Positions 1 through 4,838 of a stretch of DNA of 5,288 nt are shown here, in pieces; the first letter of the stretch is position 1, and each line of letters opens with the position of its first letter. Origin of the DNA: CAZDYI01 sp964509765. GTDB taxonomy: Bacteria > Pseudomonadota > Gammaproteobacteria > Tethybacterales > Tethybacteraceae. A program made the position numbers and the translations under genes. The stretch lies in assembly GCA_964509765.1 (NCBI GenBank), contig CAZDYI010000047.1:1-5288 (forward strand), given 5' to 3'. Under the pieces are notes generated by a model. That model did no database searches, was not told where the DNA came from, and worked only from the letters and a program-made list of their open reading frames with translations.

Positions 1-105
1 GACGTACTCCTTGATGCGGTCCTGGGTGATGTACCGGCTCTCCTCGGTGTCGTAGAGGCGCCGGTTGGAGTACTTCTTGATGATGCGCTGCTTGATGGAA
101 GTCAT
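1..105 (-). CDS. phaR: PhaR, polyhydroxyalkanoate synthesis repressor (N-terminal part, cut by window edge)
   Basis: The 35 codons visible here begin ATG at 105-103 and run off the left edge. They encode an N-terminus with the motif KKYSNRRLYDT followed by SRYIT and a short helix (QDRIKEYV). This is the signature of the PHB/PHA accumulation regulator DNA-binding domain found at the N-terminus of PhaR. Known PhaR proteins are cytoplasmic repressors that bind DNA upstream of phasin and PHA genes and also bind PHA granules, so that phasin is made when polymer accumulates. The start is supported by the motif lying where it does in family members, about ten residues in, and by the ATGA overlap with the stop of ubiJ (stop at 104-102), which suggests translational coupling. 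The upstream GGCGGGGGCG stretch may help ribosome binding. The C-terminal granule-binding part lies outside the window, so completeness cannot be judged. Confidence 0.88.
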   Translation of the reverse strand, partial: MTSIKQRIIKKYSNRRLYDTEESRYITQDRIKEYV

Positions 106-674
106 CCCGCGCCCCCGCCGGCCGCCTCGAGCCGGTCCGCCGCCGCGTCCACCCTTTCGGCGAACTCGCCGATCACCGCCTTGTGCTCCCTGAACGAGTC
201 CGGGCTCGCGAGGACTCCCCCGTCCTCCCTGAGCCACCTCGCGAAGGTGCCCGACAGGCGCTCGCAGGCGTCCGCGCCCCACTGCCCGCCCTTGCTGCGC
301 AGCATCGCGGCGGCCGAGCCCGCGTCCTCGCCGGCGACCCTCTCGACGACGGCCTCGGGCGAGAGCTCCGCCTCGTCCGCGACCCTGCCGAGCGACTTGA
401 GCAGCTCGCTGTCGCCCTCGGCGATCACGGGGTTCTCCTCGCGTGCCCTGCTTCCCTTGACTCTCTCCAGCGGCACCCTCAAGGTGGCGTCGGCGTCAAC
501 CGCCGGATGGACCGGGAAGACCGCGCCGCCTTCCGAGATAGCAAGCACGGCGGCGAACGGGCCGGACTCGATCCTGAACGCCTTGCCGGCGTGTCCTTCC
601 AGGTGGCGGGCCGCGTCGCGGCCCACAAGCCGGGAAACCACCGTGTCGCGCCAAAGGGCCTCAAGGATCGCCAT
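102..674 (-). CDS. ubiJ: UbiJ, ubiquinone biosynthesis accessory factor with SCP2-type lipid-binding domain
   Basis: This 190-residue protein is close to the roughly 200 residues of E. coli UbiJ. Residues about 20-105 fit the SCP2 (sterol carrier) fold: a start like LEGHAGKAFRIESGPF, a central acidic and hydrophobic stretch, and the typical VIAEGDSELLKSLGRVADEAELSPE run (residues 83-107), matching the family pattern of small-ligand pocket, then 'GDSEL..aL', then a D/S-PE turn. Residues 108-130 match the family's 'ERVAGEDAG' segment. Residues about 150-186 form an amphipathic, Glu/Arg/Ala-rich helix as expected for the UbiJ coiled-coil tail. In known systems UbiJ binds ubiquinone intermediates and, with UbiK, supports the soluble Ubi complex. 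The usual neighbours ubiE and ubiB are not seen; instead phaR follows with a 4-base overlap. The ribosome site before ATG at 674 is weak. Alternative: a general SCP2 protein, but the length and tail favour UbiJ. Confidence 0.82.
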   Translation of the reverse strand: MAILEALWRDTVVSRLVGRDAARHLEGHAGKAFRIESGPFAAVLAISEGGAVFPVHPAVDADATLRVPLERVKGSRAREENPVIAEGDSELLKSLGRVADEAELSPEAVVERVAGEDAGSAAAMLRSKGGQWGADACERLSGTFARWLREDGGVLASPDSFREHKAVIGEFAERVDAAADRLEAAGGGAG

Positions 675-701
675 AGTCTTTGCGCCCGAGGGCGAAGGTC
701 A

Positions 702-707
702 ATTTTA
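702..707 (-). promoter_or_regulatory. Possible -10 element for ubiJ-phaR
   Basis: On the minus strand the hexamer TAAAAT (707-702) matches TATAAT at five of six positions and lies 27 bases before the ubiJ ATG, in the only AT-rich patch of the gap. No convincing -35 sits 16-18 bases further upstream, so this is a weak call. If it is real, ubiJ and phaR are transcribed separately from the paralogue array that lies upstream on the same strand. Confidence 0.3.
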
Positions 708-735
708 TCCGAGCCGCTGCCGGCCTTGCTTGGCG

Positions 736-788
736 CCGGTTGGCGTGACCGGCAAGCGGCGCACTGCCGCTTGGGTCCCTATCGGGAC
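736..788. repeat. Three back-to-back stem-loops between the paralogue array and ubiJ
   Basis: Three perfect inverted repeats abut one another. CCGGT/ACCGG has its arms at 736-740 and 748-752 with a 7-base loop. CAAGCGGC/GCCGCTTG has its arms at 753-760 and 766-773 with a 5-base loop. GTCCC/GGGAC has its arms at 775-779 and 784-788 with a 4-base loop. They begin five bases after the stop of the last array gene when read on the minus strand. No T-run follows, so a simple intrinsic terminator is not evident. Possible roles are 3' end protection or processing of the array mRNA, or factor-assisted termination. Confidence 0.55.
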
Positions 789-792
789 GTTT

Positions 793-1479
793 CTAGGCGG
801 GCACCGGCTCCTTTACCGACTCCTTCGAAAGCAAGGCTAGCGCCTCGTCCACCCTCTCCCGGACGCAGCGCGGGTCGGACATTCGCCTGATCCTGCGGAA
901 GTACTCCACCAGTTCAGGCGGGGACTTTCCCTTGCCCTCCCCAGTCTGGATCAGGTACATCGCCGTGGCCAGCATCACCAGCTCAACGTTGGACTTCCGT
1001 CCGGCTATGCGGACCGTCTCCTCGACGGACTTCCTGCACCGCCCGACCGTGACCGAGCACTCGCCCATGAAGCTTATGCCCTCCTCTGTCACCTTGAGCG
1101 TCAGCCCGTCGCGGCAGTGTCCCCATGTCGCCCACCCTGCGTCGATCATGGCGCCCATGTCCATCCCCACCCGTTCGCTTTCGGGCCCCAGCAGGCCAAG
1201 GTGGAACTCGTAGCCCAGCCCGGGGTCGTCCAGCTGCATGAGCACGAAGACCGCGTGCTCAATGCTCAGGTTGAAGCACTCGTTCCCGGCGGCCCTCATC
1301 TCCCTGATCAGGAGCATCAGGAAAACGCACCGCATGGCCTTGATGTCCGAGATGGGCCTGTCGGGATATTCCCTCGGCTTTAGTAGCCTCTCGAGGTTCG
1401 ACATCGGGGGATCCGAGGCATCGGGCTCGACCGGGGCTTGTTTCGGTTCAGTTGAGTTCATTCCCGGAAGAACCAGCAT
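793..1479 (-). CDS. Array paralogue 1 (last in transcription order), possible winged-helix protein of unknown function
   Basis: I do not recognise this 228-residue protein firmly. It has no signal peptide or membrane span, so it is probably cytoplasmic. Residues 1-45 are Pro/Glu-rich and variable between copies, likely disordered. Residues 49-61 (MRCVFLMLLIREM) form a hydrophobic helix. Residues 74-92 (EHAVFVLM to GLGYEF) are identical in all three copies. LLGPESER follows at 96-103, then DAGWAT at 113-118 and a strand-turn GLTLKVTEEG (125-134) that resembles the wing of a winged helix. The C-terminal part (about 168-219) looks like two or three helices and ends in VKEPVPA. The order resembles YwgA/SocA (Panacea)-type domains, where 'Y.F..YLYGP..' precedes a wing ending in 'LTEEG'; this is remote and inferred. 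ATG at 1479 is chosen because MLVL and the 18 bases before it are conserved in all copies; Met7 and Met26 are alternatives. It is about 85 percent identical to paralogue 2 and about 80 percent to paralogue 3. Confidence 0.72.
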   Translation of the reverse strand: MLVLPGMNSTEPKQAPVEPDASDPPMSNLERLLKPREYPDRPISDIKAMRCVFLMLLIREMRAAGNECFNLSIEHAVFVLMQLDDPGLGYEFHLGLLGPESERVGMDMGAMIDAGWATWGHCRDGLTLKVTEEGISFMGECSVTVGRCRKSVEETVRIAGRKSNVELVMLATAMYLIQTGEGKGKSPPELVEYFRRIRRMSDPRCVRERVDEALALLSKESVKEPVPA

Positions 1480-1497
1480 GCTACACCATGCCGGGAA
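1461..1497 (-). promoter_or_regulatory. Nested inverted repeats spanning the start of paralogue 1
   Basis: The inner repeat is CCAGCATG (1473-1480) and CATGCCGG (1487-1494) with a 6-base loop; in RNA it gives an 8-pair stem with one G-U pair that includes the start codon at 1479-1477. The outer repeat is TTCCCGG (1461-1467) and CCGGGAA (1491-1497), a perfect 7-base pair whose gene-side arm touches the in-frame ATG of Met7. The two pairings share bases and so exclude each other. The site could be a DNA operator or a translational switch. Confidence 0.45.
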
Positions 1498-1575
1498 GAA
1501 TCAGACCGGCGAAGGATCCAAACTCAGGACCACCGGGATATTGTTCCGGCCCGCGCGGTGCGCGCCGGGACGACT
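1480..1575. other. 96-base spacer between paralogues 2 and 1, with a GC hairpin after the paralogue 2 stop
   Basis: The 18 bases next to the downstream ATG (GCTACACCATGCCGGGAA on the plus strand) are identical to the other copies, while the middle is diverged. Just past the stop of paralogue 2 there is a GC-rich hairpin: CCGGCCCGC at 1546-1554 pairs with GCGCGCCGG at 1560-1568, with one mismatch and a 5-base loop. On the minus strand it is followed by AACAATAT rather than a T-run, so termination would be weak. I see no good promoter here, which fits co-transcription of the copies. Confidence 0.5.
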
Positions 1576-2262
1576 CTAGGCGGGCACCGGCTCCTTGACA
1601 GGCTCCTTCGAAAGCAAGGCCAGAGCCTCGTCCACCCTCTCCCGGACGCAGCGCGGGTCGGACATTCGCCTGATCCTGCGGTAGTAGTCGACAAGTTCAG
1701 GCGGGGACTTTCCCTTGCCCTCCCCAGTCTGGATCAGGTACATCGCCGTGGCCAGCATCCTCAGCTCAACGTTGGACTTCGGCCCCGCTATGCGGACCGT
1801 CTCCTCGACGGACGGCCTGCACCGCTCGATGGTGACGGGACACTCCTCCATGAAGCTCCTGCCCTCCTCGGTCACCTTGAGCGTCAGCCCGTCGCGGCAA
1901 TCTCCCCAGGTCGCCCATCCGGCGTCGAGCAAGGCGCCCATGTCCATCTCCAGCCGCTCGCTTTCGGGTCCCAGAAGGCTCAGGCGGAACTCGTAGCCCA
2001 GGCCGGGGTCGTCCAGCTGCATGAGCACAAAGACCGCGTGCTCAACGCTCAGGTTGAAGCACTCGTTCCCGGCGGCCTTCATCTCCCTGACCAAGAGCAT
2101 CAGGAACGCGCACCGCATGGCGATGCTGTTCGCCAGCGGCCTGTCGGGATCCTCCCTCGGCTTGAGCAGCCTCTCGAGGTTCGACATCGGCGGCTCCGAG
2201 GCCTCGGGCGCGACCGGGGATTGAGCTGGCTCAGTTGTATTCATTCCCGAGAGAACCAGCAT
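1576..2262 (-). CDS. Array paralogue 2 (middle), possible winged-helix protein of unknown function
   Basis: This is the middle copy, again 228 residues with no indels relative to the others. It keeps the invariant 74-92 block, LLGPESER, DAGWATW, the wing-like GLTLKVTEEG, the SVEETVRIAG segment (151-160) and the VKEPVPA tail. It is the outlier at residues 43-47 (LANSI against ISDIK in the other two) and at the C-terminus (SKEPVKEP against SKESVKEP). At residues 197-219 it matches paralogue 1 exactly where paralogue 3 differs. Many changes from paralogue 1 are conservative (I/V, R/K, M/L, D/E), as expected under purifying selection. Its start is ATG at 2262-2260 with the same conserved upstream block. 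The function is unknown; a regulator or a defence-associated protein are both possible. Confidence 0.72.
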   Translation of the reverse strand: MLVLSGMNTTEPAQSPVAPEASEPPMSNLERLLKPREDPDRPLANSIAMRCAFLMLLVREMKAAGNECFNLSVEHAVFVLMQLDDPGLGYEFRLSLLGPESERLEMDMGALLDAGWATWGDCRDGLTLKVTEEGRSFMEECPVTIERCRPSVEETVRIAGPKSNVELRMLATAMYLIQTGEGKGKSPPELVDYYRRIRRMSDPRCVRERVDEALALLSKEPVKEPVPA

Positions 2263-2280
2263 GCTACACCATGCCGGGAA
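2244..2280 (-). promoter_or_regulatory. Nested inverted repeats spanning the start of paralogue 2
   Basis: The inner repeat is fully kept: CCAGCATG at 2256-2263 and CATGCCGG at 2270-2277. The outer repeat is shortened to TTCCCG (2244-2249) against CGGGAA (2275-2280), six pairs, because one base has changed. Its position relative to the start codon is the same as in the other copies. Confidence 0.42.
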
Positions 2281-2358
2281 ACATCAGGCAGAAACGGGTT
2301 CCGATCTCAGGACCGGCGGGTAGATGCTCCGGCACGCGCGGCGCGCGCCGGGACGTCT
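2263..2358. other. 96-base spacer between paralogues 3 and 2, with a GC hairpin after the paralogue 3 stop
   Basis: This spacer is the same length as the other and aligns gaplessly to it. Just past the stop of paralogue 3, CCGGCACGC (2329-2337) pairs with GCGCGCCGG (2343-2351) around a 5-base loop. The single mismatch sits at the same stem position as in the other spacer. No T-run follows on the minus strand and no clear promoter elements are visible. Confidence 0.5.
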
Positions 2359-3045
2359 CTAGGCGGGCACCGGCTCCTTTACCGACTCCTTCGAAAGCAG
2401 GGCCAGAGCCTCGTCCACCCTCTCCCGGACTTCCGACCTGTCGTACGTCCGCCTGATCCGTAGGTAGAACTCAACGAGCTCAGTAGGGGACTTTCCCTTG
2501 CCCTCATCAGACTGGATCAGGTACATGGCCGTTGCCAGCATCATCAGGTCATAGTTGGACTTCCGTCCGGCTATGCGGACAGTCTCCTCGACGGACTTCC
2601 TGCACTTCTCGACCGTGACGGGGCACTCAATCAAGAAGCTCCTGCCCTCCTCGGTCACCCTAAGAGACTGCCCGTCGAGGCAATCACCCAAGGTTGCCCA
2701 GCCGGCATCAATCATGGCCCCCATGTCCATCTCCAGCCGCTCGCTTTCGGGCCCCAGCAGGCGCAGGTTGAACTCGTAGCCGAGCCCGGGGTCGTCCAGC
2801 TGCATGAGCACGAAGACCGCGTGCTCTATGCTCAGGCCGAAGCACTCGTTGCCTGCGGCCCTCATCTCCCTGATCAGGAGCATCAGGAAAACGCACCGCA
2901 TGTCCTTGATGTCCGAGATGCGCCTGTCAGGGTACTCCCTGGGCTTGCGCCACCTCTCGAGGTTCGACATCGGCGGGTCCGAGGTCTCGGGCTCGGCCTG
3001 GAATTGTTTCGGTTCAGTTGGGTTCATTACCGGAAGAACCAGCAT
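2359..3045 (-). CDS. Array paralogue 3 (first in transcription order), possible winged-helix protein of unknown function
   Basis: This copy lies nearest the divergent intergenic region and would be the first gene of a polycistronic array transcript. It has 228 residues and is about 80 percent identical to paralogue 1. It shares ISDIK and the SKESVKEPVPA tail with paralogue 1. It is distinctive at residues 32-33 (WR for LL), 124-128 (DGQSLRV for DGLTLKV) and 192-206, where a charged and polar run (EFYLRIRRTYDRSEV) replaces EYFRRIRRMSDPRCV. The invariant core 74-92 and the LLGPESER motif are intact, so it is not degenerate. The substitutions at 192-206 fall in a predicted helix near the C-terminus and could mark a changed partner or ligand specificity; that is inference. 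ATG at 3045-3043 is preceded by the same 18 conserved bases. Confidence 0.72.
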   Translation of the reverse strand: MLVLPVMNPTEPKQFQAEPETSDPPMSNLERWRKPREYPDRRISDIKDMRCVFLMLLIREMRAAGNECFGLSIEHAVFVLMQLDDPGLGYEFNLRLLGPESERLEMDMGAMIDAGWATLGDCLDGQSLRVTEEGRSFLIECPVTVEKCRKSVEETVRIAGRKSNYDLMMLATAMYLIQSDEGKGKSPTELVEFYLRIRRTYDRSEVRERVDEALALLSKESVKEPVPA

Positions 3046-3060
3046 GCTACACCATGCCGG
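3039..3060 (-). promoter_or_regulatory. Inverted repeat spanning the start of paralogue 3
   Basis: CCAGCATG (3039-3046) and CATGCCGG (3053-3060) surround a 6-base loop and include the start codon at 3045-3043. The outer pairing seen at paralogue 1 is weakened here by one mismatch (TTACCGG at 3027-3033 against CCGGGAA at 3057-3063). The inner stem is therefore the part held constant across all three copies. Confidence 0.42.
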
Positions 3061-3114
3061 GAAGAATCAGGCCGGCATAGAAAAAGAATTCCAGACTGGC
3101 GAGACGCCGAGCAC

Positions 3115-3120
3115 TGTCAA
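3115..3120 (-). promoter_or_regulatory. Perfect TTGACA (-35-like) facing the paralogue array, without a clear -10
   Basis: On the minus strand TTGACA reads 3120-3115, 70 bases before the ATG of paralogue 3. At the usual 16-18 base spacing the sequence is AGTCTG or similar, which is a poor -10. The nearest AT-rich block (GAATTCTTTTTCTATG) is too far downstream for a standard promoter. This is a candidate only, possibly activator-dependent. Confidence 0.25.
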
Positions 3121-3134
3121 GGCGGCGGTTTCTC

Positions 3135-3140
3135 TATAAT
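3135..3140 (+). promoter_or_regulatory. Perfect TATAAT -10 box for the exported-protein operon
   Basis: TATAAT stands out in GC-rich DNA 20 bases before the ATG at 3160. The best -35 is CTGTCA at 3114-3119 (four of six matches, 15-base spacing), so the promoter is probably weak or activator-assisted. Transcription would start at about 3147-3150, leaving a 5' leader of only about 10-13 bases. No Shine-Dalgarno sequence is visible before the ATG. Confidence 0.5.
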
Positions 3141-3159
3141 CGCCCTTTTGAACCCGACG

Positions 3160-4341
3160 ATGCGCGCAACGGCTGCCGGCCCCGTGTTGCTGGCCGCAAC
3201 CCTTGCGGGCTGCGCCGGCGAGGAGAGCATGTTTTCTGAGTTGCCGGGATTCGAGTGCCTGAGGGACGCCCAGTCCGACAGCCTGCCCGACGCGCGGGAG
3301 CGAAGGCTTCTAGAGCGCCACCGGCCCGTGCTGTACGTGTCCGAAGGCAGCGAGGGCCCGCTGGACTTCTACGCCGACTACATCGCCTCGGGCACGCTGC
3401 GGGCCGACGGCCGCGAGGTCAACGCCAGGGTCGACCGCCAGGCGCTCAACGATGTCAAGCTCGACCCGAGCGCGACCTTCACCCACGAGCCCGGCGGCGG
3501 CGCGGTCTCCCCGACCGGCTACGGCAGCGTCCACTACGGGACCGTCGTCCTGCCGGGCCTCGACCCCGCAAAGCGCGGCTGGACCTTCCTGCGCTACCAC
3601 TTCGCCTTCCGCACGTCCGGGATCGCCGTCGGGGTCGAGGGCTGGCAGGGCCTGTTGATGTCGGCCTTCGGCGACCTGGACGACTGGCACCAGCTCGACC
3701 ACTACACCGCGGCGGTGGTCGTCCTCGACGAGGCGGACAGCCCCGTCGCGGTAATGCTCCAGCAGCACAACTACATGCGCACCTACCTGGTTGACGTGGA
3801 CCCGGCCTTTCCCAGGGAGGGACCGTTCAGGATCGTCGCCGCCAAGCGGTCGAACGAGCTCTACCCGCACCGCGAGGGGGAGACGATGCGCCGCGCGGCG
3901 AGCTTCATCGCGGGCAGCTCGGCCGCCTGGCTCGCGGAAACGAGCGACGACCGGCCGACGCTCGGCACCTTCGACATGGTCTCGCCGGACCGCGAGGTCG
4001 GCTACCGGCTCGAGTTCCTGCCGCCGGATGACGCCTTCTACGTCTTCGTCGGCCGGCTGGGCGAGAGGCGCCGCCTGCCCGGCCGCGACGGCCCGCCGGG
4101 GGCGATCTACTACACCCTGCCGCAGTACTGGGAGTACGAGAAGTCGATGGCGCGGTTCTACTGGACCGACGGCGACGAGGAGTTCGCCCGGCTGAGCTCG
4201 GGCGAGGGGTTCGACTTCCGGGCCCCGCCGAGGGCGGAGGGCGACCCTGGCGAGGGCTGCGTCGCAGCCCCGCAGGACGTCCTGCGCAGGCAGAGGGAGC
4301 GGCTGGCAGAGGCCATGGCCGGGGCGGGGCTGGTAGGTTGA
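3160..4341 (+). CDS. Putative lipoprotein, remote Vps62-like pattern, function unknown
   Basis: The protein has 393 residues. The N-terminus MRATAAGPVLLAATLAGC is a short lipoprotein signal with lipobox LAGC (Cys18), so the mature protein is probably anchored by lipid at an envelope membrane and lies outside the cytoplasm. The body has HRPVLYVSEGSEGPLDFYADYI (54-75), then YGTVVLPG (126-133) and WTFLRYHFAFRTSG (141-154), then GDLDDWHQLDHYTAAVVVL (171-189) and QQHNY (201-205). This order resembles Vps62-family proteins ('APvlyfh.dE.y.P', 'YW.FYp.NG', 'GDHEGDWEH', 'QH'), but it is a remote judgement by eye. Cys33 and Cys367 could form a disulfide. The start at 3160 is chosen because it gives the signal peptide and follows the TATAAT box. 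TTG at 3148 is an alternative; longer in-frame starts run into paralogue 3 and are unlikely. It is the first gene of the operon and overlaps the next by 4 bases. Confidence 0.82.
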   Translation: MRATAAGPVLLAATLAGCAGEESMFSELPGFECLRDAQSDSLPDARERRLLERHRPVLYVSEGSEGPLDFYADYIASGTLRADGREVNARVDRQALNDVKLDPSATFTHEPGGGAVSPTGYGSVHYGTVVLPGLDPAKRGWTFLRYHFAFRTSGIAVGVEGWQGLLMSAFGDLDDWHQLDHYTAAVVVLDEADSPVAVMLQQHNYMRTYLVDVDPAFPREGPFRIVAAKRSNELYPHREGETMRRAASFIAGSSAAWLAETSDDRPTLGTFDMVSPDREVGYRLEFLPPDDAFYVFVGRLGERRRLPGRDGPPGAIYYTLPQYWEYEKSMARFYWTDGDEEFARLSSGEGFDFRAPPRAEGDPGEGCVAAPQDVLRRQRERLAEAMAGAGLVG

Positions 4342-4838
4342 GGGCGCTCGCAGCCGCCATTGCGCTGGCGCTGGCCGCGTCGGGCGCCGCCGACGGGGAC
4401 GGGGACGGCGCCTTCGTCGCCGACTTCGACTGGCTCACCGATGAGTTCTGGCGCGAAGAGTTCCGGGACGGCATGCTGACCCTCAACGCCGAAGACCTCA
4501 AGCGCTTCGTCGCGACCGGCACCGCAGGCGGCAGCTACCGGGTGGGGCAGCTGGTGGTGGAGCGGTTCAACTCGGTGAGCCTGTCCGCCGACGAGGACGC
4601 GGACGTGGACATCCCCGCATCGGTTGTGGTCTCGATAGCAGGCGAGGTCGTCGTCGGCGCCAAGGGGCTGGACTTCGACACCTCTGTCGAGGGCAACAGG
4701 ATAACCATCAGCCACTGGAACGGCGAGGGCGGCTGCTCGGTCTCCAAGTGGTTCATCAAGCACGAGGTCGAGAGCGTCGAGTACGACGGCTCGAGGTACG
4801 AGGACCTCGTGAGCGGCAAGCCGTGCAGCAGGACGTGA
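4338..4838 (+). CDS. Small secreted protein A, paralogue of the next gene
   Basis: The protein has 166 residues. The TTG start at 4338 overlaps the upstream TGA (TTGA). It is preferred because it is the only start that gives a complete signal peptide: MRALAAAIALALAASGA, with signal peptidase I cleavage likely near ASGA/A. The mature part starts with an acidic Asp/Gly stretch (DGDGDG) and is rich in beta-type strands. Key features are PASVVV (93-98), HW (126-127), Cys133 followed by x4-Trp138, and Cys163 near the end; the two cysteines may form a disulfide in the periplasm. I know no family for it. The same pattern with the same spacing is found in the next gene, so both arose by duplication. 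It is expected to be co-translated with the lipoprotein and may work with it in the envelope. The next Met, at residue 46, would remove the signal. Confidence 0.78.
   Translation: MRALAAAIALALAASGAADGDGDGAFVADFDWLTDEFWREEFRDGMLTLNAEDLKRFVATGTAGGSYRVGQLVVERFNSVSLSADEDADVDIPASVVVSIAGEVVVGAKGLDFDTSVEGNRITISHWNGEGGCSVSKWFIKHEVESVEYDGSRYEDLVSGKPCSRT

Larger units (their letters stand above)
783..3076. repeat. Tandem direct repeat, period exactly 783 bases, about 2.9 units, one gene per unit
   Basis: Unit boundaries by alignment are 783-1565, 1566-2348 and 2349-about 3076. Each unit starts at a shared CGGGACG just past the gene's stop and holds one 228-codon minus-strand gene plus its upstream spacer. 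The two internal spacers (1480-1575 and 2263-2358) are both 96 bases and align without gaps, with about 22 differences between them. The third unit keeps only about the first 31 bases of the spacer after its ATG before similarity is lost at about 3076. Copy divergence (about 15-20 percent at the protein level) shows the duplication is old rather than an assembly artefact. The constant period means no indels have been fixed, in genes or in spacers. Confidence 0.92.

Noticed and set aside
181..890. Two plus-strand open frames over ubiJ
   Set aside because: Their low-complexity Ser/Ala or Arg/Pro composition is typical of antisense shadows, and the minus strand encodes a recognisable UbiJ.
1546..1568. 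Intrinsic terminator downstream of paralogue 2 (and the equivalent after paralogue 3)
   Set aside because: The hairpin is present, but no T-run follows on the transcribed strand, so it is reported only as a hairpin.
1558..2463. Long plus-strand open frame (301 codons) across the array
   Set aside because: It is a shadow of the minus-strand paralogues in GC-rich DNA. It is Arg/His/Pro-rich without any domain, and it is not kept at equal length in all copies as the minus-strand frame is.
783..3076. CRISPR array or transposon as explanation for the repeats
   Set aside because: The unit is 783 bases with a full gene in each. There are no short repeat-spacer structures, terminal inverted repeats or transposase.
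2821..3159. In-frame upstream extension of the lipoprotein gene, giving a 506-residue reading frame
   Set aside because: It lies antisense to paralogue 3, lies upstream of the TATAAT box, and would bury the lipoprotein signal in the middle of the protein.
3310..4763. Several minus-strand and alternate-frame open frames across the exported operon
   Set aside because: They are Arg/Ala/Pro-rich shadows. The chosen frames have signal peptides, overlapping start/stop junctions and paralogous conservation.
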